Assembly: GCF_019710635.1 (NCBI RefSeq)
Contig: NZ_JAIFZS010000020.1
Location: 82,017 to 146,016 of the forward strand
Length of the DNA stretch: 64,000 nt
Source of the DNA: Mycolicibacterium xanthum
Lineage (GTDB): Bacteria; Actinomycetota; Actinomycetes; Mycobacteriales; Mycobacteriaceae
Reading direction: 5' to 3'
In this document: piece by piece, positions 49,605 through 60,648 of the stretch
Numbering within the stretch: the stretch's first letter is position 1
Layout: each line of letters begins with the position of its first letter
Program-made: the position numbers and the translations under genes
The notes under the pieces: model-generated
The model's database searches: none
What the model was told of the DNA's origin: nothing
What the model saw: only the letters and a program-made list of their open reading frames with translations

Positions 49605-50249
49605 CTATCCCGCCGCGTTGGGGCGCAGCGGCGGGCAGTTGCCGTACTCGTCGACGGCGAGCTCGAAATGCCATATCTCGTTGGCGTAGATCTGACACAG
49701 CCCGAACTGGCGCCCGTTGGCGATCAGCCAGCTGTCGGCCTGCGCCGGTCCGATGTCGACGGCCTGACCCGTGACGTGCTTGGACACCTCCGGCGTGGCG
49801 ACGAATTCGGCTGCCTTGGCGATGCTGCCATAGTTGGCCACCGCATCATCGAACAGGCGCTGCTGGAATCCCTTCGACCGCCACCCCGACGTCACCCTGA
49901 TGTCCACACCCTGAGATCCGGCCAGCCCGGCGGCCGACCGAACCGCCTGCAGCAGCGCCGGGTCAAGTTGCGAAAGAATGGGGTTCGCGGAGTCGAACGG
50001 TGACAGCATCGTGCCGTCGGGCAACCAGCCACCGGTGGTGTCGACGGCCGCCGGCCCGATCGTCATCGGGTTGTCCGGCTGCTGCGGCGGCGCCGGTTCG
50101 GGAGCCGGCGGCACCTCGATGCTGGTCTGCACCAGCATCACGTCGGGTGCCGACCGCCCACAGGCGGCGAGCAGGGCACACAGCGCGATCCCGATCGCCC
50201 CGAGCGCGCGCGAAATGCCGGCATGTACCGGCGTGTTGCGTGCAGACAC
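49605..50249 (-). CDS. Lipoprotein D,D-carboxypeptidase-like (peptidase M15B/VanY type)
   Basis: 214 residues: a lipobox signal (LCALLAAC near residue 30), a Pro-rich linker, then an M15B domain with VTSGWRSKGFQQRLFDDA, the Zn motif SKHVTGQAVDIGP (SxHxxGxAxD) and NEIWHFEL (ExWHxE-type, with Zn His). Such enzymes trim D-Ala from peptidoglycan stems; activity is inferred. The only good start is GTG 50249 (VSARNTPV), which lies inside palindromic copy E, so the n-region of the signal peptide is encoded by the repeat. Confidence 0.85.
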   Translation of the reverse strand: MSARNTPVHAGISRALGAIGIALCALLAACGRSAPDVMLVQTSIEVPPAPEPAPPQQPDNPMTIGPAAVDTTGGWLPDGTMLSPFDSANPILSQLDPALLQAVRSAAGLAGSQGVDIRVTSGWRSKGFQQRLFDDAVANYGSIAKAAEFVATPEVSKHVTGQAVDIGPAQADSWLIANGRQFGLCQIYANEIWHFELAVDEYGNCPPLRPNAAG

Positions 50250-50286
50250 GGGCGCTCGCGAGCGGAAGGTGCCCCCAGCTCGCCGA
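50201..50286 (-). repeat. Dispersed palindromic element, copy E (overlaps a gene start)
   Basis: On the minus strand: GGGGGCACCTTCCGCTCGCG, AGCGCCCGTGTCTGCACGC, ACACGCCGG, then GCCGGCATTTCGCGCGCGCTCGG split over its length. It follows the VOC gene and contains the GTG start and first codons of the M15 lipoprotein. Confidence 0.75.
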
Positions 50287-50305
50287 AACGACCCGGCGGG
50301 GGGCA

Positions 50306-50653
50306 CTACTCGGCCGCCAGGATGCAGAACTCGTTGCCCTCCGGGTCGGCCAGCACCACCCAGGTCTGCTCACCCTGTCCGATGTCGACGTGCCGGGCGC
50401 CCAGCGCCAGCACCCGCGCCACCTCGACGGCCTGATCGTCGGGGGTCAGGTCGACGTGCAGGCGGTTCTTGACCACCTTGCCGTCGGGCACCTCGAGGAA
50501 CAGCCAGTCCGGACCGGCTCCCGCGGGCGCCCGCAGAGCGACGTCGCCGTCCTCGGTCACCTCCTGCGGCCAACCCAGCACCTGTGACCACCAGGACGCC
50601 AGCGCCTCGATGTCGGCAGCATCGATGCACAACTCGGAGAACCTCAAACCCAT
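50306..50653 (-). CDS. Glyoxalase/VOC-like protein
   Basis: 115 residues, single VOC-type domain (FSELCIDAADIEALASWWSQVLGW, NRLHVDLTPDD, TWVVLADPEGNEFCIL), typical of small mycobacterial glyoxalase-like proteins. VOC proteins act as metal-dependent isomerases, dioxygenases or binding proteins; no specific reaction is indicated. ATG 50653 overlaps the end of fadD36 by 10 nt, so it is translated from the same mRNA. Confidence 0.8.
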   Translation of the reverse strand: MGLRFSELCIDAADIEALASWWSQVLGWPQEVTEDGDVALRAPAGAGPDWLFLEVPDGKVVKNRLHVDLTPDDQAVEVARVLALGARHVDIGQGEQTWVVLADPEGNEFCILAAE

Positions 50654-52086
50654 TGAGCCAGTTCCTTTTTGAGCACCTTGCCCATCGCGTTGCGGGGCAG
50701 GCTGTCCACGATCCGGACCACCCGTGGCCGTTTGTGCACCGAGAGCTGTTGAGCCACATGGTCGATGAGCTCCTCGGGCGAGGCGTCGCCGACGACGAAC
50801 CCGACGATCCGCTGGCCCAGGTCCGCGTCCGGCGCGCCGATCACCGCGGCCTCGCGCACCCCCGGGTGGCCCAGCAGCGCGGTTTCGATCTCCCCCGCCC
50901 CCACCCGGAAGCCGCCGGTCTTGATCAGGTCGACCGATTCGCGACCGACGATGCGGTGCATCCCGTCCGGCCCGATCACCGCGACATCGCCGGTGTGGTA
51001 CCAGCCGTCGTCGGAGAGCACCGCCGCGGTGGCGTCGGCGCGGTTCAGGTAGCCGTCGAACAGCGTCGGACTCTGCACGTGCAACTGGCCGATCGACTCA
51101 CCGTCGTGATCGACGTCGTGACCGTCCTCGGTGCGCAGCCGGGTCCTCACCCCGGCCAGCGGCAGCCCGACGGAGCCGGGTCGGCGCTCGCCACCGGCCA
51201 ACGTGCTCAACGTGATCAGCGTCTCGGTCGCGCCGTACCGTTCCACCGGCCGGTGCCCGGTCAATGCGGCAAGGGCGTCGAACACCGGCACCGGTAGCGC
51301 TGCGCTGCCCGACACCAGCAGTCGCGCGGGGGCCAGCGCGCGCGCCGCATCGGCGTCATCGACGATCCGCGACCACACCGTGGGCACCCCGAACAGCAGC
51401 GAGCCACCGAACTCGGAAACCGCCTGCGCATAGCCCGCGGGAGTCGGCTTCCCGGTGTGCACGAACCGGTTTCCGACCCGGAGCGAGCCGAGCAACCCGA
51501 GCACCAGGCCGTGCACGTGATACATCGGCAACCCGTGCACCAGGGTGTCGGCCGCGGTCCACTGCCAGGCCTCGGCGAGCATGTCGATGTCGGCGGCGAT
51601 GGCCCGCCTGCTGACGACCACCCCCTTGGGCGGACCCGTGGTGCCCGACGTGTAGATGATCAGCGCGGTCGCGTCCAGCGACGGCTCGGCGTAGCGATGC
51701 CAGGACCGGGCGTGCAGCCGCACCGGAATGTGCCCGAGGCCACCGGTGTCCCCGGGCTTCTCCCCCAGCCAGGCCTGCGCGCCGGAGTCGGTCAGGATGT
51801 GGCGGCGCTCGGCCTCGCCGACGTCCGCGGGCACCGGCACCACCGGCACCCCCGCGATCAGACAGCCGGTGACGGCGAGCACCGTCGCCGCCGTCGGGGT
51901 GGCCAGGACGGCGACCTGTGCAGCACCGGCCACCCGCTCGGCCACCGAGGTCGCCGCACCGACCAGATCGCTGCGACTCAGCGCCACACCGTCGATCCGC
52001 ACCGCGTCGCCGAGATCGGCTCCGGCGGCCACCACCGCGGGGTTCAGGGAGTCCAGCAGCACGAAATCTGAGGCTACTCCCCGCAT
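50644..52086 (-). CDS. fadD36: Acyl-CoA synthetase FadD36 (malonyl-CoA synthetase-like)
   Basis: 480 residues of the ANL superfamily: ALIIYTSGTTGPPKGVVVS (P-loop), LPMYHVHGLVLGLLGSLRVG, ERYGATETLITLSTLAGGERR, GWYHTGDVAV, GRESVDLIKTGGFRVGAGEIE and the C-terminal catalytic Lys in RNAMGKVLKKEL. The YGxTEt...sNP-like active-site region resembles enzymes acting on short dicarboxylic acids such as malonate, but specificity is not certain. ATG 52086 is 9 bp from the divergent NUDIX gene start. Confidence 0.9.
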   Translation of the reverse strand: MRGVASDFVLLDSLNPAVVAAGADLGDAVRIDGVALSRSDLVGAATSVAERVAGAAQVAVLATPTAATVLAVTGCLIAGVPVVPVPADVGEAERRHILTDSGAQAWLGEKPGDTGGLGHIPVRLHARSWHRYAEPSLDATALIIYTSGTTGPPKGVVVSRRAIAADIDMLAEAWQWTAADTLVHGLPMYHVHGLVLGLLGSLRVGNRFVHTGKPTPAGYAQAVSEFGGSLLFGVPTVWSRIVDDADAARALAPARLLVSGSAALPVPVFDALAALTGHRPVERYGATETLITLSTLAGGERRPGSVGLPLAGVRTRLRTEDGHDVDHDGESIGQLHVQSPTLFDGYLNRADATAAVLSDDGWYHTGDVAVIGPDGMHRIVGRESVDLIKTGGFRVGAGEIETALLGHPGVREAAVIGAPDADLGQRIVGFVVGDASPEELIDHVAQQLSVHKRPRVVRIVDSLPRNAMGKVLKKELAQWV

Positions 52087-52095
52087 ACTGGGACG

Positions 52096-52644
52096 GTGGA
52101 TTCCATCCGGACCGTCGGGTCGCGCGAGGTTTACCGCAACAACTGGCTGACCGTTCGCGAAGACGACATCCGCAGGCCGGACGGCAGCGCCGGGATCTAC
52201 GCGGTCGTCGACAAGCCGACCTACGCGCTGGTGATCCCGCGTGACGTCAGCGCCGAGGGACAGCGCTTCCACCTCGTCGAGCAGTTCCGCTACCCACTGG
52301 GCCAACGGCGCTGGGAATTCCCCCAGGGCACCGCCCCGGGCCGGGCCGACATCGACCCGGCCGAGCTGGCCGCCCGCGAGCTGCGCGAGGAGACCGGCCT
52401 GAGTGCGGCGTCGATGACCGAGATCGGGCTGCTCGATGTCGCTCCCGGGATGAGCAGCCAGCGCGGCCGCGTCTTCCTCGCCACGGGTATCACCGAGGGC
52501 CCGCACGATCGCGAGCACGAGGAGCAGGACATGCGCAGCGCGTGGTTCGGCCGCGCCGAGCTGGAGCAGATGATGCGGGCCGGGATGGTCACCGATGCGC
52601 AGACCCTCGCCGCGTGGACGCTGATGCTGCTCGTCGGCAGGTGA
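52096..52644 (+). CDS. NUDIX hydrolase (ADP-ribose pyrophosphatase-like)
   Basis: 182 residues. The Nudix box is in FPQGTAPGR...ELAARELREETGL (residues about 78-105), with an N-terminal beta part (REVYRNNWLTVREDDIRRPDG) like ADP-ribose/nucleoside-diphosphate sugar hydrolases. It would cleave a nucleoside diphosphate linked to another group; substrate unknown. GTG 52096 has CATACT 6 nt upstream, possibly leaderless. Confidence 0.88.
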   Translation: MDSIRTVGSREVYRNNWLTVREDDIRRPDGSAGIYAVVDKPTYALVIPRDVSAEGQRFHLVEQFRYPLGQRRWEFPQGTAPGRADIDPAELAARELREETGLSAASMTEIGLLDVAPGMSSQRGRVFLATGITEGPHDREHEEQDMRSAWFGRAELEQMMRAGMVTDAQTLAAWTLMLLVGR

Positions 52645-52806
52645 CGCCGGGCCGCCGCCACGAGGGCCTGCGTCGCAACCGCGGGGGCCTGCGCCGATAC
52701 CAACCCGTGACGCAACCGTGCCCCGCCGTGTCGTGTCGATGGCTCATGCCGTCACCCCGGCCAATTAGGTTGCTACTGCCAGGCTGAGAACCACTGTGAG
52801 GGAACC

Positions 52807-53307
52807 ATGTCTGCCCGACGGGCGTGTAGCGCACTCCTATCCGCGGCTGCCGTCGCGGCCATCGGCGTGGGCGCCGAACCGGCCGCGCGGGCCGCACTTC
52901 CGGACTGGAGCGGCCGCTACACCGTGATCACGTTCGCGTCGAACAAGATCGGCACCAGCATCGCCGCCCGCCAGCCCGAACCGGACTTCCGCGCGCAGTA
53001 CACGTTCAGCACCTCCTGTGCCGGCACGTGCGTGGCCACCGCCGCCGACGGCCCCGCGCCCAGCAACCCCACCATCCCGCAGCCGAGCCGCTACACCTGG
53101 GACGGCTCCCAGTGGGTGTTCAACTACAACTGGCAGTGGGAGTGCTTCCGCGGCGATGATGTGCCGACCGAATACGTGCCCGCCCGCTCGCTGGTCTTCT
53201 ATGCGCCCACCCCGGACGGAACGATGTTCGGCACCTGGCGCACCGAGATCCTCGAGGGCATCTGCAAGGGCAGCGTGATCATGCCCGTCGCCGCGTACCC
53301 CGCGTAA
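52807..53307 (+). CDS. Secreted mycobacterial protein of unknown function
   Basis: 166 residues with a clear signal peptide (residues 1-29, cleavage after ARA). The mature region (DWSGRYTVITFASNKIGTS, CAGTCVATAADGP, WDGSQWVFNYNWQWECFRGDD, CKGSVIMPVAAYPA) belongs to a secreted family I know from many mycobacteria. Four Cys residues suggest two disulfides. No enzymatic motif. ATG 52807 has GTGAGGGAACC upstream and the -10-like TAGGTT about 35 nt further up. Confidence 0.75.
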   Translation: MSARRACSALLSAAAVAAIGVGAEPAARAALPDWSGRYTVITFASNKIGTSIAARQPEPDFRAQYTFSTSCAGTCVATAADGPAPSNPTIPQPSRYTWDGSQWVFNYNWQWECFRGDDVPTEYVPARSLVFYAPTPDGTMFGTWRTEILEGICKGSVIMPVAAYPA

Positions 53308-53423
53308 CCCAGCGGTCACAGGCTCTCAAAACTCCCGAAACACCGAACTTCAAGGATTGGGCGACCGACCCGGTTGCCGTCCCGGCCCGGGCACAGGAGA
53401 CAAGCTGGAGCTGGGAAAACTTC

Positions 53424-55088
53424 ATGGCCACCGTCACCAAGATCCTGACCGAGGGCAAGCCCGCACCCCGACCGGTGGACGAGATCCCGCCACTGAGGCG
53501 GTTGCTGCCGCTGGGCATCCAGCATGTGCTCGCGATGTACGCGGGAGCGGTGGCCGTGCCGCTGATCGTCGGCGGGGCGATGGTCGGCGCCGGGCAACTC
53601 GAGCAGTCCGACATCGTCCACCTGATCATGGCCGACCTGTTCGTCGCCGGCATCGCGACGATCATCCAGGCCGTCGGATTCTGGCGGTTCGGGGTTCGGC
53701 TGCCGCTCATGCAGGGCGTCACGTTCGCCGCCGTCGGCCCGATGATCACCATCGGCACCAACCACGGCGTCACCGCGATCTACGGCGCGGTGATCTCCTG
53801 CGGGTTGTTCATGATCCTGCTCGCGCCGGTGTTCGGGAAGCTGATCCGGTTCTTCCCGCCGCTGGTCACCGGCACGATCATCCTGATCATCGGGGTGTCG
53901 CTGATGAGGGTCGCGGCCGGCTGGTTCGGTGGCGGCACCGGTAACGGCGCGGAGTTCGGCTCCCCCAAGGCCATCGGCATGGGTTTCTTCACCCTGGTCG
54001 TGATCATCGCCATCGAGCGGTTCGCGCCGGAGAGCCTGCGCCGGGTCTCGATCCTGCTCGGGCTCATCATCGGCACGGTGGTGGCGATCCCGTTGGGCAT
54101 GACCAACTGGGACCACATGGGCGAGTACGGCTGGGTCGGCATCGTGACCCCTTTCCAGTTCGGGCTGCCCACGTTCGAGATCAGCTCGATCATCGCGCTG
54201 CTGATCGTCGCGATCGTGATCATGACCGAGACGACGGGCGACATCGTGGCGGTCGGCGAGATCGTCGAGGAGAAGATCACCCCGCAAAAGCTTGCCGACG
54301 GCCTGCGGGCCGACGGGCTGGGCACCGTCATCGGCGGTGTGTTCAACACGTTCCCCTACACCGCGTTCGCACAGAACGTGGGCCTGGTGGCGATCACCGG
54401 GGTGCGCACCCGCCACGTCGCAACTGTCGCGGGCGTCGTCCTGGTGCTGCTCGGGCTGCTGCCGAAGATGGCCGCGGTGGTCGAGGGCATTCCGCTGCCG
54501 GTGCTCGGCGGTGCCGGCGTCGCCCTGTTCGGCATGGTCGCGGCCAGCGGTGTGCGCACGCTGGGAAAGGTCAAGTTCACCAACACCAACATCCTGGTGG
54601 TGGCCATCTCGACCGGCGTGGCCATGCTGACCGAAGCCAAGCTGTACTACACCAACCGCACGCTGGCCGACACTCCGGTCAACGTCTCACTGGACCTCTA
54701 CCACCAGTTCCCCGACTGGTTCCAGACGATCTTCCACTCCGGAATCTCGGCGGGCGCCATCACCGCGATCCTGCTCAACCTGCTACTGAACACCGGCCGG
54801 AAGGGCACCGAAGACGAGGATGACCTGGCCGCCTACGACGCGCCGCGGGGTGCGCTGCCCGATCCGCGTGACGCGCTGCGGGCCGCCGATCCGTCGACAC
54901 CTCCCGAGGACCTCGACGAACTGGCGCACCGGGGCCCCGAACTGCACACCATCATCGTGACCAACCCGTCGACCTATGTGGCGACCTGCGACTGGATCAG
55001 GGCACAGGGCAATCCACAGGTCGACCAGGTGTACCAGAAGTGGGACGAGGTGACCGAGGGCCGGTTCTCCAAACGCACCCGGGAGTAG
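53424..55088 (+). CDS. Uracil/xanthine permease (NCS2 family)
   Basis: 554 residues with about fourteen TM helices. NCS2 motifs: LGIQHVLAMYAGAVAVPLIVG in TM1, the substrate-site region FNTFPYTAFAQNVGLVAITG and the TETTGDIVAVGEI motif. It imports uracil or xanthine with H+ or Na+. A C-terminal cytoplasmic extension of about 90 residues (acidic, then LHTIIVTNPSTYVATCDWIR) is longer than in typical family members. ATG 53424 has GGAG 14 nt upstream. Confidence 0.9.
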   Translation: MATVTKILTEGKPAPRPVDEIPPLRRLLPLGIQHVLAMYAGAVAVPLIVGGAMVGAGQLEQSDIVHLIMADLFVAGIATIIQAVGFWRFGVRLPLMQGVTFAAVGPMITIGTNHGVTAIYGAVISCGLFMILLAPVFGKLIRFFPPLVTGTIILIIGVSLMRVAAGWFGGGTGNGAEFGSPKAIGMGFFTLVVIIAIERFAPESLRRVSILLGLIIGTVVAIPLGMTNWDHMGEYGWVGIVTPFQFGLPTFEISSIIALLIVAIVIMTETTGDIVAVGEIVEEKITPQKLADGLRADGLGTVIGGVFNTFPYTAFAQNVGLVAITGVRTRHVATVAGVVLVLLGLLPKMAAVVEGIPLPVLGGAGVALFGMVAASGVRTLGKVKFTNTNILVVAISTGVAMLTEAKLYYTNRTLADTPVNVSLDLYHQFPDWFQTIFHSGISAGAITAILLNLLLNTGRKGTEDEDDLAAYDAPRGALPDPRDALRAADPSTPPEDLDELAHRGPELHTIIVTNPSTYVATCDWIRAQGNPQVDQVYQKWDEVTEGRFSKRTRE

Positions 55089-55098
55089 GCCGACGTCT

Positions 55099-55161
55099 CG
55101 TTCAGGCTGCGCCCACGGCGAACTTCTGCGAGTGACGCCCGCCCGGAGCGCAGTCTGAACG
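55099..55161. terminator. Hairpin between permease and proline dehydrogenase genes
   Basis: CGTTCAGGCTGCGC (55099-55112) and its complement at 55148-55161 pair at 13 of 14 positions, around a 35-nt loop. It sits between convergent genes. Confidence 0.5.
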
Positions 55162-55164
55162 TCA

Positions 55165-56124
55165 GTGTGCGCGCTCGGCCAGCGCGCGCAGGAAGAACGT
55201 CAGGTTCGCGGGACGCTCGGCGAGGCGGCGCACGAAGTAGCCGTACCACTGGGTGCCGAACGGCACATACACCCGGACGTGGTTGTCGGCGTCAGCCAGC
55301 CGCCGCTGCTCGGGGTCACGGATGCCGTAGAGCATCTGGTACTCGAACTCATCCCCGCCGCGCCCGTGCTCTCGGGCCAACCCCGGCACGGCCTCGATGA
55401 TCGCCGGGTCGTGCGAGGCCACCATCGGGTATCCGTCGCCGGCCATCAGGATGCGCAGGCACCGCAGGTAGGACTCGGTGATCGCGTCGGCTTCGCGCAA
55501 GGCGACCGACGCCGGCTCGTCGTAGGCACCCTTGCACAACCGGATCCGCGAGCCCGGCCCGGCGAACTCGGCGCAGTCGCCCGGCGTGCGCTTCAGGTAG
55601 GCCTGCAACACCGTGCCCACCCAGTCGTAGTCGACGCGCAGGTCGCGCACGATCGACAGGGTCGAGTCCGTGGTGGTGTGATCCTCGGCGTCCACGGTCA
55701 CCCACACCCCGGCGCTCTGCGCCTTCGCGCAGATGGTGCGCGCGTTCTCCAGCGCGATCTTCGCCCCGTCGCGCGGCAGCGCCCGCCCCAGCGCCGACAG
55801 CTTCAGCGACACCTCCAGCGGCGCAACCGGGTTCGGGTCCTCACCACGTGCGGCCAGCGCATCGAGCAGACCCAGGTACGCGGCCACCGTGGCGTCGGCC
55901 GCGTCGGCGTCGGCGACATCCTCGCCGAGGTAGTCGATCGACACCAGCCGGCGCGAGTCCCGCAGCCGGGACACGGATTCCATCACGTCCGCAACGCCCT
56001 CCCCGGGCACGAATCGGTGCACCACCTCCCGGGTCACCGGCAGGCGCTCGGCGGTGCGCCGCAACCCCTCCCGCCTGGCCGCGGCCAGGATCGCGGGCCG
56101 GGCAACGCGCTGGAACACACCCAT
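55165..56124 (-). CDS. Proline dehydrogenase
   Basis: 319 residues, FAD-linked TIM-barrel of the monofunctional bacterial type: SRRLVSIDYLGEDV, LEVSLKLSALG, VWVTVDAEDHTTTDSTL, IRLCKGAYDEP (flavin and substrate Lys/Arg region), YQMLYGIRD and VYVPFGTQWYGYFVRRLAERP. It oxidises proline to pyrroline-5-carboxylate at the membrane. It starts 3 nt after the stop of the P5C dehydrogenase gene on the same strand, so the two catabolic enzymes form one operon. A GTG one codon upstream is an alternative start. Corresponds to Rv1188. Confidence 0.94.
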
Positions 56125-56127
56125 CAC

Positions 56128-57765
<1,638 letters not shown>

Positions 57766-57795
57766 GCTGCCAGGATGCCTGGTTTCACCCCATGA

Positions 57796-57812
57796 TCCGA
57801 TGGCCGATCGGA
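57796..57812. promoter_or_regulatory. Dyad TCCGAT-N5-ATCGGA upstream of the proline operon
   Basis: A perfect 6-bp inverted repeat with a 5-bp centre, 31-47 bp upstream of the rocA start and inside the region between rocA and the PucR-type gene. Its position over the expected -35 region of rocA suits an activator site. Confidence 0.5.
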
Positions 57813-57857
57813 CAACAGATGGCAGACTTGATGGTCGGAATCGACAAAGGAGGCGTG

Positions 57858-59438
57858 GTGGCGCACAGTGCCGCGGGGCTCAGCCTCGGACAACTGCTGC
57901 TGGCGCTCGATCGCACCATGGTCACGCTGGTCGAAGCCCCACGGGGGCTCGACATGCCGGTCAGCTCGGTGGCGCTGGTCGACGCCGACGACGTCCGGCT
58001 CGGATTGTCGGTCGGCCCGGGTTCGGCCGATCTGTTCTTCCTGCTCGGCGTCGCCGACACCGAGGCGGTGGGCTGGCTGGAGCAGCACGCCGGCCGCCCG
58101 GCGGCGGTCTTCGTCAAGGAACCGACGCAGGCCGCCGTCGACCGGGCGGTCGCGCTGGGCACCGCGGTGGTCGCCGTCGAACCGCGGGCCCGCTGGGAGC
58201 ACCTTTACCGGCTGGTCAACCACGCCTTCGAGCACCACCGCGACCGAAGCGACCCGCTGCGCGACTCGGGCACCGATCTGTTCGGGCTGGCCCAGTCCAT
58301 CGCCGACCGCACCCGCGGGATGATCTGCATCGAGGACGCGGACAGCCACATGCTGGCCTATTCGGCCTCCAGCGACGAGGCCGACGAACTGCGCCGGCTG
58401 ACCATCCTCGGCCGGGCCGGGCCGCCCGAACATCTGGAGTGGATCGGCCAGTGGGGCATCTTCGACGCGCTGCGGTCCGGCACCGACGTGGTCCGGGTGG
58501 ACGAGCGACCAGAGCTGGGGTTGCGGCCGCGGCTCGCGGTCGGCATACACCTGCCGGCCGGCGACGGTCGCCGGGGCCCCAGTTTCGCCGGCACCATCTG
58601 GCTGCAGCAGGGCTCTTCCCCGCTGGCCGACGATGCCGACGAGATCCTGCGCGGTGGCGCGGTGCTGGCGGCGCGGATCATGTCCCGGCTGGCCGCCGCG
58701 CCGTCCCAGCATGCCGCGCGCGTCCAGCAGCTGCTCGGCCTCGGCCCGGCCGAGACCGGTGATGTCGTCGCGCTGGCCGGCGAGCTCGGTATCCCGGTGG
58801 ATGCCCGGGCGGCGCTGGTCGGGTTCCGTGGCATCGGGATGCCGGTGCCCTCCGACGTGATCGCGTTGAGCGCCAGCGCGTTCCGCGCCGACGCCCAGGT
58901 GGCCTTGACCGGCGACCGGGTGTACGCCCTGTTGCCGAAGGTCGCCTCGGCCGCTTCGGTCACATCGTGGGCACGCGGGGTGGTGTCGGCGCTGCACCGC
59001 GAGCTCGGCCTCGACGCGCGGGCCGTGACCGCGGCCCCGCTGGCCGGGCTGGCGGGAGCGGCCCCGGCACGCGCCGAGGTCGACCGGGTCTTCGACAGCG
59101 CCGAGCGCCACCCCGCCGCGATCGGGCGGGTCACGTCGCTGGACGAGGCCCGCACCACGGTGCTGCTCGACGAGATCGTCTCCCAGGTGGCCGCCCAGCC
59201 CGGGCTGGTCGATCCGCGGGTGCGCCTGCTGCGGGACCGGGACCCGGTGCTGGCCGACACGCTGCACGCCTACCTGGACGGATTCGGCGACATCGCCGCT
59301 GTTGCGCGGCGCCTGCATGTGCACCCGAACACGGTGCGCTACCGGATCAGGCGGATCGAGAAGCTGATGTCGACCTCGTTGGAGGACCCCGACGACCGGC
59401 TGGTGCTGGCGCTGAGCCTGCGCGCCACCGAGCGGTAG
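57858..59438 (+). CDS. PucR-family regulator of proline catabolism (Rv1186c-like)
   Basis: 526 residues. The N-terminal PurC/PucR-like sensory region is followed by a GGDEF-like middle part and a C-terminal PucR helix-turn-helix (ADTLHAYLDGFGDIAAVARRL, HVHPNTVRYRIRRIEKL). M. tuberculosis Rv1186c (PruC) activates the proline genes; the conserved divergent position supports the same job here. GTG 57858 follows AAAGGAGG. The frame is open to 57792, which would place the dyad at 57796 inside the gene, so the shorter form is preferred; ATG 57831 is possible. Confidence 0.88.
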   Translation: MAHSAAGLSLGQLLLALDRTMVTLVEAPRGLDMPVSSVALVDADDVRLGLSVGPGSADLFFLLGVADTEAVGWLEQHAGRPAAVFVKEPTQAAVDRAVALGTAVVAVEPRARWEHLYRLVNHAFEHHRDRSDPLRDSGTDLFGLAQSIADRTRGMICIEDADSHMLAYSASSDEADELRRLTILGRAGPPEHLEWIGQWGIFDALRSGTDVVRVDERPELGLRPRLAVGIHLPAGDGRRGPSFAGTIWLQQGSSPLADDADEILRGGAVLAARIMSRLAAAPSQHAARVQQLLGLGPAETGDVVALAGELGIPVDARAALVGFRGIGMPVPSDVIALSASAFRADAQVALTGDRVYALLPKVASAASVTSWARGVVSALHRELGLDARAVTAAPLAGLAGAAPARAEVDRVFDSAERHPAAIGRVTSLDEARTTVLLDEIVSQVAAQPGLVDPRVRLLRDRDPVLADTLHAYLDGFGDIAAVARRLHVHPNTVRYRIRRIEKLMSTSLEDPDDRLVLALSLRATER

Positions 59439-59503
59439 TCCCCGTGCAGACGCAATAACACCGTGCAGAGCCCCCAACGGGTGCTCCTACGGCTGCGGGC
59501 CCG

Positions 59504-60577
59504 TCAAACCGCCAGACGCTGCACGGCCGCGGCGATGCGCTCGTCGGTCGCCGTCAGCGCCACCCGCACGTGCTGGGCGCCGCGGGGGCCGTAGAACTCA
59601 CCCGGCGCGACCAGGATGCCCCGCTGAGCCAGCCACGCCACGGTGTCACGGCACGGCTCGTCGCGCGTCGCCCACAGGTAGAGGCCGGCCTCGGAATGCT
59701 CGACGGTGAACCCGGCGGATCGCAGTGCGGGCAACAGGACGTCGCGCCTGTTCCGGTAGCGCGCACGTTGCTCGGCTTCGTGGACGTCGTCGTCGAGCGC
59801 GGCGACCATGGCGGCCTGCACCGGGGTGGGCACCATCATGCCCGCGTGCTTGCGCACCGCCAGCAACTCGGCCACGACAGCGGGATCGCCGGCGACGAAA
59901 CCCGCCCGGTAGCCGGCCAGCGACGAGGTCTTCGACAGCGAGTGCACGGCCAGCAGACCGGTGTGGTCACCGTCACAGACGTCGCGGTGCAGCACCGACA
60001 CCGGTCGCGCGTCGTCCCAGCCGAGCCCGAGATAGCACTCGTCGGAGGCGACGAGGGCGCCGCGCTCGCGGGCCCAGCCGACCACCTTGCGCAGGTGTTC
60101 GACCCCCAGCACCCTCCCGGTCGGATTGCTCGGCGAGTTCAGGTAGATCAGTGGTGGCGCCGCCGGACCCAGTTGGGTCAGCGAATCCGCACGCAGTACC
60201 GCCGCGCCGGCCAGCAGCGCACCGACCTCGTACGTCGGATAGGCCAGCTCGGGGACCACCACGGTGTCGTCGGCGCCGAGCCCGAGCAGCGTCGGCAACC
60301 AGGCGATCAGCTCCTTGGTGCCGATCACCGGTAGCACGGCGGCGGAGGTCAGACCGGTCACCGCGTACCGGCGGTGCAGTGCGGCCACCATCGACTCACG
60401 CAGGGCCGCGGTCCCCGCGGTGGTCGGGTATCCCGGCGCCGAACCGGCCGCGGCGAGCGCATCCCGGATCAGCGGGGCCACCGGGTCGACCGGGGTGCCG
60501 ACCGACAGGTCGACGATGCCGTCGGGGTGTGCGCGGGCGGTTGCCGTGACGTCGGCGAGGGTGTCCCACGGGAACAC
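59504..60577 (-). CDS. dapC: Succinyldiaminopimelate aminotransferase DapC
   Basis: 357 residues, PLP class I/II aminotransferase: PGYPTTAGTAALRESM, NSPSNPTGRVL, SDECYLGLGWD and the PLP Lys in VHSLSKTSSLAGYRAG. It makes N-succinyl-LL-DAP in the lysine/meso-DAP route between DapD and DapE, which lie 11 kb away. GTG 60577 starts at FPWDTLAD; M. tuberculosis Rv1178 begins about seven residues earlier, where this sequence has AGG instead of a start codon. It follows fdxC on the same strand. Confidence 0.93.
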   Translation of the reverse strand: MFPWDTLADVTATARAHPDGIVDLSVGTPVDPVAPLIRDALAAAGSAPGYPTTAGTAALRESMVAALHRRYAVTGLTSAAVLPVIGTKELIAWLPTLLGLGADDTVVVPELAYPTYEVGALLAGAAVLRADSLTQLGPAAPPLIYLNSPSNPTGRVLGVEHLRKVVGWARERGALVASDECYLGLGWDDARPVSVLHRDVCDGDHTGLLAVHSLSKTSSLAGYRAGFVAGDPAVVAELLAVRKHAGMMVPTPVQAAMVAALDDDVHEAEQRARYRNRRDVLLPALRSAGFTVEHSEAGLYLWATRDEPCRDTVAWLAQRGILVAPGEFYGPRGAQHVRVALTATDERIAAAVQRLAV

Positions 60578-60648
60578 CGGCAGCGACGCCGACCTCAGCG
60601 GTCGCCGGGCGACGTCAGGCTGATCGCGATGGGCGTGCGCCGTGGCCC

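Noticed and set aside
53308..53423. Possible riboswitch or PyrR site before the uracil/xanthine permease
   Set aside because: No conserved purine or pyrimidine aptamer core or terminator/antiterminator pair could be drawn.
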